DNA of 64,000 nt from Brachypodium distachyon (Eukaryota > Streptophyta > Magnoliopsida > Poales > Poaceae): the NCBI RefSeq assembly GCF_000005505.3, contig NC_016135.3, positions 1,574,001 through 1,638,000 on the forward strand. Direction: 5' to 3'. The notes beneath the pieces are model-generated. The model saw nothing but the letters and a program-made list of their open reading frames with translations, did not search any database and was not told the DNA's origin. This document shows, one piece after another, positions 34,590 through 44,486 of the stretch. Each line of letters opens with the position of its first letter. Positions within the stretch are counted from its first letter, which is position 1. The position numbers and the translations under genes were made by a program.

Positions 34590-34815
34590 TGTGCGGCCGA
34601 TGGCGCGGTCCCGTTCTCCTTCCTCTTGGAGCGGGTGTTGGTGGCAGGGGTGTCCATCTCGTGGACCTCCTGGGGCTCCTCCTCCTCGGTCAGTAGCTCC
34701 TCCTGAGGTTCCATCTCCTGATCTTGTGGCGGAGGTGGGATCTGAACAGGTGCCGGTGCGGCAGCTGGTCCCGGCTCGGCGGCGGCTGCAGCTGCTGCGG
34801 CTGCGATGAACGCCT
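34590..34815 (-). pseudogene. Tekay leader ORF (orf0-like) fragment
   Basis: Reads an Ala-rich run, then PPPPQDQEMEPQEELLTEEE, EVHEMDTPATNTRSKRK. The same block is at 60,720-60,930 in Tek-3, where the whole ORF is present. It is joined to gag at its 3' side by deletion and to Tat sequence at its 5' side. Confidence 0.75.
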
Positions 34816-35000
34816 GGAAGGTGCGTGCCACGTCCACGTCCACGTCGGGAGGAGGCCGCCAAGGTGAAGAAGCTGCCCCTCCAAGCCGGCGACAAGGAGC
34901 ACACCGTTACTGTCGGTGCGAACCTTACTGCCGAATAGGAAGCTGCCCCTCCAAGCCGGCGACAAGGAGCTGGTACCGGCTCGGCGGCGGCTGCAGCTGC
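34816..35000. other. Mosaic junction of Tat and Tekay sequence with local duplications
   Basis: Short segments alternate: Tat extra-ORF piece (GTGCGTGCCACGTCCACGTC near 34,821 and again near 35,021), Tat protease-RT linker on the plus strand (34,850-34,938), a second copy of part of that linker (34,940-34,970), then a Tekay Ala-rich piece (34,980-35,000, also at 34,769-34,790). At least three motifs occur twice within 300 bp. Confidence 0.75.
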
Positions 35001-35768
35001 TATGCGCCGGTGGACGAAGGTGCGTGCCACGTCCACGTCGGGAAGCCCCGCTAGCCGCAGTGCCTTGATCTTCTCCACGATGGGGAGGAGGTCGGCGTCG
35101 CGTTGGTACTTGTCCTACCAGCCGTTCTGGGGTTGCGGCAGCTCCGTCGGCGACTGGATGAACTCCGGGGGGTCCTCCACTCGGACCCAACACCAATCGC
35201 TCCGCCACTCCTTTTCGATTTTCTTCCCCGACCGAACGATGAATTCGGACTTCATCTGGTCGCGGGCGCGGAATACCACCCCCGACGACATCGCCTTCGC
35301 ATTGTCAATGCAGGGGTAGAAGTAGTGGCGGAAGAGCCCCACCGACGGCATCACCCCCACGAATGCCTCGCAGAGGAACTGGAAGGTGGCGAGGAGGAAC
35401 AACGACGTGGGATGGAGCTGCGCCACCCGCAGCTGGTAAGACTCCATCAGTGCGTGGAGGAATAGTGAGAAGAGCGGCACCAGGCCGCAGAGGAGGAAGC
35501 GCGCGAACACCCGGAAGTCGTTGTCCTGGTGCTCGATGCCCGCCGGGAAGATCAGCGTCTCCCCATGCTCGTTGAAGTTGGAGGCGTGCCGGAGTTTCCC
35601 CAGCGCCTCGCCGTTGTAGCCGGGGCGGAAGAAGGCGACCGCGGCCCGGATATCCCGCCTCTTCTGGTCCTTGGCGGCGGCTGCCTTGGTTGCCGCCTCA
35701 CTCTTGCTGGCCGCGGCATTCTTTGAGACCTAGACCTCCTTCCCCTTTCTGGTGCTGGGGGGCGCCAT
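35000..35768 (-). pseudogene. Tat-3 extra ORF, N-terminal half
   Basis: Starts ATG at 35,768 (MAPPSTRKGKEV) and reads through the PF04195-like region, including RVFARFLLCG, FRHYFYPCID and WCWVRVEDPPEF, to DVDVARTFVHRR near 35,010, where it runs into mosaic sequence. TAG at 35,730-35,732 and TAG at 35,115-35,117 both stand where Tat-2 has CAG. A small deletion or shift lies near 35,580. The coiled-coil half is missing. Confidence 0.82.
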
Positions 35769-36178
35769 GGAAAGCGAGGGCGAAAGCTAGCAGGAGCGCA
35801 GGGATGCGAGATGCGATAGGGGGTGAAGACGAAGGCTGTGGGGGCAGAGTGTTCTTCCCCTTTTGGCAACAGTAATAGCTTTATAACGACCTGCCGTTTG
35901 GTAATGGCCGGTTCCGTACCCTACGGGTGCGCGGGGATAACTCCTAATCATTTGGAGTAATGCGTGGAGTGGCCTTAACTTCCCTATTTAGGGGGGGAGT
36001 TAGGGCGGAAATCACGCGCCCACTACCCCGTCTGTAACGTCGCCATACACGGGGCAGCGAAGGGACGCGGGCCCGCGGCAGATCGGGGCCCACACGTCGG
36101 TTAAGTGCGTAGCCCGGCAACCGACCTGGGGGAGACTCATCCGGGAACAGGTGATGCCGGCCCACGCCCGGGGGCTAC
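35769..36178. other. Spacer between Tat-3 extra ORF and LTR
   Basis: No gene. It matches 44,083-44,486 of Tat-2 in reverse complement. A purine-rich GCCCGGGGGCTAC stretch just before the LTR is the best polypurine-tract candidate. Confidence 0.6.
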
Positions 36179-37102
36179 TGTCGCACCAGTGGCACCCGGG
36201 CCACCACCGCTGCGCGACACGTGGGCCCCGTCCCTGAGTTCCCGAGGAAGTTCCATCCCGGGCAGCGGCTACGAGCAGCCCGGCAAGCTACCGGCCTGGA
36301 AGGGCTAGCGGGGCTTCGGGGAATATTCCCGCCTGGGCACTTCCCGGGCGCATGCGCCCGCCTCAAGCGTGGGGCCCAGTAGGCAGATCAACAACGCCAC
36401 GCGGGCGCGTGGCGGGCGTGGGGTGTGCGGCCCCACCGGGGCAAGGAGTAAGGCGCACGGCTCATTAAATGAGCCGACCGACGGGGCGTTACCCGTCCGA
36501 TCAAGTGAACAGTGGCTGTCCAATCCTACTCTAGGGTTTTAGACCCCTAGCGGCGAAGGTGGCGTCCATGAGCGCCACCAGCTCACCGGGGGGGGGGGGG
36601 GGAGTTGTATGCCTCCCCGCTCGACACTTGTAGCCCATGCACCGTGGCACCTGTGGCATCCCCTTGAGTATAAAAGGAGGACCCCCACCAACGGTCAAAG
36701 GGTTGGAATCTCAGTTCGTTCCAGTAGGCGGTAGGGTTCGGTTGAGTTCGATCAGCCCACAGTTACCCTCTAGCATTAGCAGAGAATAGTAAGGGGTACC
36801 TAGCAAGAGGGAGAGAGTACCCGGGAACTTACCAGGCAACCTGTAAACACTCGATTCACTACCAATATCAGCTCAGACAAGCAGGACGTAGGGTTTTACA
36901 CCTCCGGGTGGCCCGAACCTGGGTAAAAACGTGCATGTATCTGTTCCTTGATTAGCGCGCACTTCTAGTACTTCATTTCGCCGGCCCCGCAGGGCCTCAT
37001 CGGCCGAGCCGACGATCGCCGGGGCGAACCCCGACGCCCCTACCGAACCTAAAAGGGGGCCGTGACCGCACGCCCCCGGTGTCGGAGCACCATGCGACGA
37101 CA
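36179..37102 (+). repeat. Tat-3 3' LTR
   Basis: 924 bp from TGTCGCACC to GCGACGACA. It has TATAAAAGG at 36,669-36,677, the palindrome GGGAATATTCCC at 36,319-36,330 and a run of 15 G at 36,588-36,602. It is homologous to the Tat-2 LTRs (which are inverted) and to 41,210-42,035. Confidence 0.88.
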
Positions 37103-37893
37103 CTGACGTGACGACGCGGGGCGAGAGACGGCGGCAGGTGGCGGCGGTCTCCAGCGAGCAATCGTGGCGGCATGGGCGCGTCATTGACTAGGGAAGCAAG
37201 GGGGAAGAAAAGTGGGGGTCACGGGGTTTAAATGGACGCACTCGGGGCTCCGAAATAAGGACGGGAGAGGAGATTGCGACGGAGACGGCGCGCGGCGGCG
37301 AAAACAACAGGTGCGCGCGCGTCGCAGGCGCTTTCCAAATGAGGAAGACGACCCTGACAGGCGGGCCCCGCCTGTCAGCGGCGCGGTGCGGCGCGTGGGG
37401 ACCGGGCCGGTCGGTTCGGCTCGGGCGCCCGGAACTGGGCCGTTTCGGCCGAAAACGGCGGGGCCGGTCCGGTTTTGTCCTTTTTTTTTTCTTTTAGCCC
37501 TTTTCTTTTTCTGTTTTTCTTATTTCTTTGATATCTTTTGATTTTGAACTCCACATTGGTCCAAATAAATTCCCGAAAATTTGTAAAATCATGTTTTACC
37601 ATGATACAACTTTTGGGAGTGATTTCCCCTCAAAATAAAATATCTAAAAATACATTTGCCCTATAAATGCTTTTAGGGCTATATAACTATTTTAAGTAAA
37701 ATGCTTTTTCAACTCCAAATATTTATCCAAAAATTATGGGATAGCTCATTTATGCAATAAACCCCTTTTATAAGTAAACCTGATTGGTTTGAAGATTCAA
37801 AGCTCAAATGGGTGTAAACCCTAGGGTTTAAATTGAAATAAAAACTTTTAAAGCCTTTGAGATTCAAATTTGAATTCAAACATGCACTTGTAA
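37103..37893 (-). repeat. Tekay LTR fragment, inverted
   Basis: Matches 26,560-27,300 of the Tek-2 LTR and inverted 30,180-31,000 of the solo LTR, including the palindrome at 37,354-37,378. It stops about 70 bp short of the LTR start, at a junction with integrase sequence. No gene. Confidence 0.8.
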
Positions 37894-38615
37894 TCCGGAC
37901 CACCAAAATGTTTCCTTTAGGTCCCTGTACTTTTTCGTGTTCCCAGGGTGGATTGAGTACGGTGAATCATGAGCATCTTGTAAAATCAGCTTCTTGTGGA
38001 TCCTCGGGCACTGCTGCTGCTGATTCTGCTGCTGGTGTGTGCTGCTGCCGTTGTTGTTTTCGGTCTGGCGGTTCTGATGGCCATACCTTCCACTGCATCT
38101 GTCGTTGTGGCCCCCGGCCCTATGCACAGACGAACTGCCACTCCCGTCTTGGGTGATGCGCGGCTTCTGATGCGGCCCCGCGTGAGAGCCTCCCCGGTGA
38201 AGTCTCCTCTTGCGGTTCTCCATCTGGTGGAGCTTGTTCTCCAACACAATCGCCTTGTCAATGAGCGACTGGTAGGTAGGAGTGTAAGCAACAGCCAACT
38301 GAACGGAGAGTTCATCGTTCAGCGCATCCAAGAACCTCTCTCGGCGCTTGGCATCCGTGTTCACCTCATCCGGCGCATAGCGGGCAAGGCTGTTGAACTG
38401 GTCGATGAACTCGACCACTGTACGGCTTCCCTGGCTGAGCCGCAGAAATTCCTTCTTCTTCAGTTTGAGCACCCCCGCTGAGATGTGGGCGGTGCGGAAG
38501 GCTTCTTGAAACATATCCTAGGCGACCTATTCAACGGGAGTGGTGATCTGGTAATTCTCCCACCACGAAGCTGCTGGTCCTTCAAGCAGATAGGCTGCAA
38601 ACCGAACTTTCTCCA
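37894..38615 (-). pseudogene. Chimeric Tekay gag-integrase fragment
   Basis: One open frame (38,514-37,876) reads gag residues (MFQEAFRTAHISAGVL, then NTDAKRRERFLDALND, ending in a Gln-rich run) and then switches in frame near 38,009 to integrase-side sequence (KLILQDAHDSPYSIHPG, WWSGLQ) before running into LTR. Sister copies hold these two blocks about 2 kb apart. A further gag piece lies upstream to about 38,615 with stops. It is a deletion-joined remnant, not a gene. Confidence 0.82.
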
Positions 38616-38645
38616 TAAGCATCCCAAAATTGAAATTTTTTGGGA

Positions 38646-40570
38646 TGTGACATCCGAAAATTTCAAACTTTTACATGTGCATTGCATCCATAAGCATCAT
38701 GCCACAATTGCAACTTCAAACCAATTGCATCTTTTTATTTCAATTTAAACCCTAGGGTTTACACCCATTTGAGCTTTGGATCTTCAAACCAATAGGGTTT
38801 ATTTATAAAAGGGGTTTATTGCATAAATAAGCTATCTCATAATTTTTGGATAATTTTTTGGAGCTGAAAAACTATTTTATTTAAATAGTTATATGGCCCT
38901 AAATGTATTGTTATATATTTTATTTTGAGGGGAAATTGCTCCCAAAGGTGAATCATGATAGAACATGATTTTACAAATTTTCTAGAATTTAATTGGACCA
39001 ATTTAGAGTTCAAAATCAAAAGATATCAAAGAAATAAGAAAAAGAGAAAAAGAAAAGGCTAAGAGAAAAAAAAAAAAGGAAGAAACCGGACCGGCCCGGC
39101 CAAATGGGCCGAACCGGCCCCGTCCCGACCGCGCCCGAGCCGAACCGAGCCAGCCCGGTCCGCGCACGTGCTGAGTCGCTGACAGGGTGGGCCCACCTGT
39201 CAGGCTCTTATTCCCCGGAAGGAAAGCTCCGCCCGTCACGCCGCCGTGTCCGCACCGGACTCCGCGCCGCCCTCGCCGTTCCCGCTAACCCCGGCGCGCC
39301 CGCTTGCCTATAAAGCTCCGCCACTCCTCTCTTCTTTCCCCCTCTTTCTTCCCCGATTCGCTGCGCCCACGCCGCCCAATTGCTCGCCGGAGATGCCACT
39401 GCCGCTGCCGCATTTTCTCCCGCCGCCGACGTCTCGGTGAGCCATCCTCAAAGCCGCCTCCCTCTCTCTTCTTCTCTCTCTCTCGCGCACATCGTGATGC
39501 GATTCTTCGCGCTTTTGGCTCACTGCAGCGGCTCGCCGCCGTCAAGCCGAAGCTCCGCCGCCCGTCGCCTTCGCGCCATCCTAGGCGAGGCGTCTGACCG
39601 CCCCGAGGCGCACCGACCACGTCCCCGACCCCGTCTCGACGCGCCGCACCTCCCGCGCGCTTCCTTGAGCCGCCCGCGTCGCCGGAACACCCCGCGCCGC
39701 CGCCTCCCGACGCCGCCACCGGTCGCTGGAAACCTAGGCCCACCGGAGGTAAGCCCGACGAACCACAGCCGTTGGATCTTGATCTATGGCTAAGATTAGA
39801 TCTGTTTTATTTCACCTAAATGAACCGGTACCGACGAATGAGAACGTGACACGTGACACTGCTTAAATAAAAACGAGAATAAAATTTTAATTCCCAGAAT
39901 AATTAGAAATGGCACTTTTGCAGAAAAGCCCCTGTAACTTTAAATGCTTATAACTTTTAAACCCTTTGGCCAAATTTGACAAACTTGACCTTTTTGGAAA
40001 GCTCTCAACCTGTAGAATCTTTTGGCACTGTTTAACTTTAAATTTGAATATTTGAATCATAGTCAATTTACAGAATAGGGTTTAATGCCATTTAATTCAT
40101 AACTAATTATTTAGAAGTCCATTTTAATTGAAACCAGTGCCCAAAAATTTGTTTTATTATCCTCTGTCCATTGGGACAGAGCAATAAATATTTTGAATTA
40201 AATTATTTGACTGATGCCAATAAAACAATAATTCAGGGTTTTATTTAATTGTTTTTGCCTTTTGTTTAAAACCCTAAAGCATTATTTTTTAATTAACAAT
40301 GCTTAGGATCAGTTGGTCATCCAAATAAAATGAAACCCAACCATGTCACATGCTTGCATCGTATCATAGCATATTCTATTTTGTCGTGATGTGTGTGTGT
40401 TTATGTGTGTGTATATTGTTTGTTTCGTATAGTTTTCTCGGAGGGCGAACCTTGTGATTGTGACGAGTGTTTGAACTCCAACTGCTACCAAGGCAAGTTC
40501 ACTTTAATCATATCCTATTACTGTTTGTTTTTAATACTTATGCATTAGAGTTGTTTGTAGAAATACGTTG
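38646..40570 (+). repeat. Tekay LTR, 5' part, plus orientation
   Basis: Starts TGTGACATCC (a variant of the family start) and follows the solo LTR from 30,106 to about 31,935: palindrome 39,178-39,203, TATAAAG 39,309, GC-rich block, then AT-rich half. It ends abruptly at about 40,570 against inverted RT sequence. No gene. Confidence 0.83.
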
Positions 40571-41209
40571 TTCATCATGTTCATGAAGTATGCAGGTGCA
40601 TTAGTCAAACCAAAAGGCATCACGGTGTACTCGTACAGACCATACCTAGTGGTGAAAGCCGTTTTGGGTATATCCACTTCTCAGATTTTCAGCTAAAAAT
40701 ACCCTGATCGCAGATCGATCTTTGAGAACACGCAGGCTCCTTCCAACTGATCGAAAAGATCGCTGATTATAGGTAAGGGGTACTTGTTCTTTATCGTCAC
40801 TTCCAGGCATTAATTCAATGAGGAACTCCACATCACGGTCCGGTGGCATGCCTGGTAACTCCTCTGGGAAAACATCCGGATACTCATTCACTATTGGTAC
40901 CTCTTCCAGGCTAACCCCCTTAAGAGAATTGACCTTAGGTCTCTTAAGTTCATAGGCAGATTTTAAACGGATTCTCTTATTCTCTAGGGTGGTGAGTGTG
41001 ATGGTTCTCCTGACACAATCTATGAGGCCTTCGTACTTGGCCAGCCAATCCATTCCTAGGATAACATCCAAACCCTTGGACCCTATTATTATTAGGTCCG
41101 TGGGGAAAGTGTGTTTCCCTATTTCCAAACTTAGCCCATGGCTGTCATAGGCGACTATCAACTCTCCCCCTGGTGAATTTACCTTCATGGGGTTTGCTAG
41201 TGTACTAAT
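40571..41209 (-). pseudogene. Tekay protease and RT fragments, joined by deletion
   Basis: 41,209-40,800 encodes the end of protease ([49 protein letters not shown]). At about 40,800 it jumps to the RT block [11 protein letters not shown] and runs to 40,571 in the [10 protein letters not shown] region. About 250 bp between them in sister copies is missing. On the right it is cut by the Tat LTR. Confidence 0.82.
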
Positions 41210-42035
41210 TGTCGCACCAGTGGCACCCGGGGTACCACCGCTGTGCGACGCGTGGGTCGCCTCACCGAGTTCCCGGGAGCACATCATCCTGGGCGGTAGC
41301 TAACGGGCCGCCCGGCAAGGCACTAGCCCGGAAGGGCTAGCGGCGCTTCGGGGAATATTCCCGCCTGGTCGCCTCCCGGGAAGTCACTTGCCGGGAGGGG
41401 GGTTCCCGGGCGTAAGCTCCTGTCGTGAGGGCGGGGCCGAGCAGGCAGAACAACGGCGCCACGTGGGCGCGCAGTAGGCACCCAGCGCGGAGTCTCACCA
41501 GAGCGAGGAGTGAGGCGCACGGCGCATTAAATGAGCCAACAGGAGGGGAGTTACCTGTCTAATCAGGTGAACAGTGGCTGTCCAGAGCTAGTTCTTAGGC
41601 CTTAGGCCCCTAGCGGAGGAGTTGGCACTCATGCATGCCACCAGCGCACCGAGGGGGAGCTGCCCTGTCTCCCTGCTCGCCACTTGTAATCCATGCACCG
41701 TGGCGCCTGTGGCATCCCCTTGGCTATAAAAGGAGGACCCCCCGCCAACGGTCAAAGGGTTGGTTCATTCGAGTCCGGATCAGTTCGATAGGCTCACGGT
41801 TATCCTCTAGTGTTAGCAGAGAGTGGCAAGGAACACTTAGCCAAAAGGAGAGAGTACCCGAGAACGCACCCGGCAACCTGTAAACACTTGGTTTTGTGGT
41901 AATACGAGCTCAGACAAGCAGGATGTAGGGTTTTACACCTCCGGGTGGCCCGAACCTAGGTAAAAACGTGCGTGCATGTGTCCCTAGCTTGCGTGCGTTC
42001 TTGTTGCATTACTTTGCAGGTTAGGTACGCCTCCA
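41210..42035 (+). repeat. Truncated Tat LTR (Tat-4)
   Basis: Starts TGTCGCACC, has GGGAATATTCCC at 41,351-41,362 and TATAAAAGG at 41,725-41,733, and follows the Tat-3 LTR to about 41,985. The last ~100-150 bp are missing or replaced. It lies between Tekay protease and Tekay LTR sequence. No internal domain is attached. Confidence 0.82.
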
Positions 42036-42039
42036 GCGC

Positions 42040-42518
42040 TGGTCTGGTTTTCTCCTTTTTTTTTCTATTAGCCTTTTCTTTTTCTGTTTTTCTTATTTCT
42101 TTGATATCTTTTGATTTTGAACTCCAAATTGGTCCAAATAAATCCAGAAAATTTGTAAAATCATGTTCTATCATGATACAACTTTTGGGAGTAGTTTCCC
42201 CTCAAAATAAAATATATTAAAAATACATTTGCCCTATAAATGCCTTTAGGGCTATATATCTATTTAAATAAAATACTTTTTCAACTCCAAATAATTATCC
42301 AAAAATTAAAGGATAGCTCATTTATGCAATAAACCCCTTTTATAAATAAACCTTATTGGTTTGAAGATCCAAAGCTCAAATGGGTAATAACTCTAGGGTT
42401 TAAATTGAAATCCTTTTCAAAGCCTTTTGAGATTCAAATTTGAATTCAAACATGCAATTGTGGCATGATGCTTATGGATGCAATGCATATGTAAGATTTA
42501 AAATTTTGGGATGTTACA
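42040..42518 (-). repeat. Tek-3 3' LTR, first ~480 bp only
   Basis: The inverted LTR start GGGATGTTACA is at 42,508-42,518, preceded on the minus strand by the polypurine tract (42,519-42,535). It matches 27,356-26,990 and 37,893-37,480. It is truncated where Tat LTR sequence begins. Confidence 0.85.
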
Positions 42519-42559
42519 GACCTAACCCCCTTAAGATGAATATCGTCCTCGAGATTCGG

Positions 42560-43058
42560 TTTGGCTAGCAAAGAGGTGTGGGTGGTTTTCTCGAAGATCA
42601 TCTTCGCGTTCTCATGTGGCTTCTTTTTCTGTATGATGGTCCCACTGGACTTTGCAGAACTTGATGGTCTTGGATCGGGTTTGTTTTTCAGCTGTATCCA
42701 AGATTCTGATAGGTTTCTCCTCATAGGTGAGGTCACTCTGCAGTTGGACTTCTTCAAGGGCTATCGTATCCCTTAGTGGTGTGTCGGCCATCTCAGGATG
42801 ACACTTCTTCAGTTGCGATACATGGAAGACATTGTGGACATTGGACAGTGCTTCCGGTAAATCCAGCTTGCAGGCTACCTCTCCTTGGCGTGACAAGATC
42901 TTGAAAGGTCCAATGAAACGGGGTGCTAGCTTTCCCTTGATCCAAATCTCTTAACTCCCCGTATCGGTATACGCTCAATCTTCAGCCTCGTAGGTGACTT
43001 CCCTATGTTTAGAATCTGCGTAGCTTTTCTGCCTTGACTGGGCTACTTTCAGCCGGTC
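42560..43058 (-). pseudogene. Tek-3 integrase C-terminus and chromodomain
   Basis: Continuation of the integrase cut at 56,424 by Tat-2: [34 protein letters not shown], then [13 protein letters not shown] of the chromodomain, which in chromoviruses guides integration toward marked chromatin. TGA at 42,612-42,614 stands where Tek-2 has TGG, in the middle of the chromodomain. A frameshift lies near 42,950. Non-functional. Confidence 0.85.
43054..43058. repeat. Tat-2 target-site duplication, left (CGGTC)
   Basis: CGGTC precedes the left LTR; GGGTC follows the right LTR at 56,424-56,428. Four of five bases match. The uninterrupted Tek-2 copy reads through this site (27,875-27,890), confirming where the insertion occurred. 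Confidence 0.7.
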
Positions 43059-44082
43059 TGTCGTCGCTCGGTGCTCCGACACCGAGGGAGTGCAGCCACG
43101 TCCCCCTTTTAGGTTCAGTAGGGGCGTCTGGGGTGGAGACCAGATGATCGCCGGCACGGCCGATGAGGCCCTACGGGGCCGGCGAGGCAAAGTGCTAGGG
43201 GTATGCGCTAGTCCAAGAACAGACGCACGCACATTTTTTACCCAGGTTCGGGCCACCCGGAGGTGTAAAACCCTACGTCCTGCCTGTCTGAGCTGATATT
43301 GATTACGGATCAAGTGTTTACAGGTTGCCGGGCAAGCTCCCAGGCTTTCTCTCAGTGGCTAGGCGCTCCTCACCGCTCTCTGCTAGCTGCCTACTGGAGC
43401 CAGTAAGCATCTATCGAGCGAGCTTCGTCCGAACCAACTAACTGACCAACTGACTAACCTCCCAACTGTCTGACCCGCCAACCCTCTAACCCCCTTGACC
43501 GTTGGCATGGGTCCTCCTTTTATACACAAGGGGAAGCCACATGTGCCACGGTGCATGTGCTACAAGTGTCCAACGGGGAGGCATGCAACTCTTCCTGGTG
43601 AGCTGGTGGCATGCATGAGTGCCACCTCCGCTGCTAGGGGCCAGGACCCTAGGGTAGGATTGGACAACCACTGTTCCTTGGATCGGACGGGTAACTATCC
43701 GTCGGTCGGCTCGTTTACTGAGCCGCGCGCCTTACTCCTTGCCTTGGTGGGACCGCGCGTTCCGCGCCCGTCACGCGCCCGTGTGGCGCTGTCTAGTGGG
43801 ACCCACGACCCGAGGCGGGGGCACGCGTCCGGGAACCCCCAGTCCCCGCAAGTCGGCCCAGGAAGCACCCGGACCCAGCGCACCCGGGAACCTCCTCCCG
43901 GGAAGCAGCTTCCCGGGAGGTGCCTAAGCGGGAATATTCCCAGAAGCCCCGCTAGCCCCTTTCGGGCTGGTAGCTTGCCGGGATGCTCGTCGGCGCTCCC
44001 CGGGATGAGACCTTCCCGGGAACCCGGGTGAGGGGGCCACGCGTCGCGCAGCGGTGGTACCCCGGGTGCCACTGGTGCAACA
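43059..44082 (-). repeat. Tat-2 3' LTR
   Basis: 1,024 bp; plus strand runs TGTCGTCGCT to GTGCAACA. Minus-strand TATAAAAGG is at 43,516-43,524. An inverted repeat with 10-bp arms (CCCGGGAAGC) spans 43,897-43,917 and GGGAATATTCCC 43,930-43,941. Confidence 0.92.
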
Positions 44083-44486
44083 GTGGCCCCCCGGCGTGGG
44101 CCGGCATCACCTCTTCCCGGAAGGGTCTCTTCCTAGTCGGTTGCCGGGCTACGCCCTTAACCGACGCGTGGGCCCCCGATCAGTTGCGGGCCCACGCCCC
44201 GTCGCTGCCCCGTGTACGGCGCCGCCAAAAGCGGGGTAGTGGGCGCGAGATTTCCGCCCTAACTCCCCCCCCCTAAATAGGGTAGTTAAGGCCACTCCGC
44301 GCATTACTCCCAGTGATTAGGAGTTATCCGCGCGCACCCGTAGGGTACGGAACCGGCGTTACCAAACGACCGGGCGTCATAAAGCTTCCACTGTTGGCAA
44401 CGGGGAGCAACACTTTGCCCTTTCGCCTCCATCCTCTTTGGCACCTCGCATCCCTGCGCTCTTGCCAGCTTCCGCCCTCACTCCCC
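44083..44486. other. Spacer between Tat-2 3' LTR and extra ORF
   Basis: No gene beyond an in-frame run-in to the extra ORF. The minus strand reads CCGGGGGGCCACTG directly before the LTR, the polypurine-tract candidate. For the plus-strand ORF this is upstream sequence; I see no convincing TATA box. Confidence 0.55.

Larger units (their letters stand above)
21527..34815 (-). mobile_element. Tek-2: minus-strand Tekay chromovirus, interrupted twice
   Basis: Read right to left: leader-ORF fragment (34,815-34,590), gag C-terminal half with zinc knuckle, protease and RT start (34,585-33,318), the rest of RT, RNase H, integrase and chromodomain (30,105-27,400), polypurine tract (27,357-27,373) and 3' LTR (27,356-21,527). 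The LTR holds another Gypsy LTR (22,243-25,646) and the RT holds a solo Tekay LTR (30,106-33,312). The 5' LTR, primer site and N-terminal gag are missing; the right end is a breakpoint into mosaic sequence. Confidence 0.85.
34850..37102 (+). mobile_element. Tat-3: 3' end of a plus-oriented Tat element
   Basis: Antisense extra ORF (minus strand, start at 35,768), a ~410-bp spacer and an LTR (36,179-37,102) in the same order and spacing as at the 3' end of Tat-2 (mirror image at 43,059-44,490). Pol, gag and 5' LTR are absent apart from a protease-RT linker scrap at 34,850-34,970. This second copy confirms the antisense layout of the family. Confidence 0.85.
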
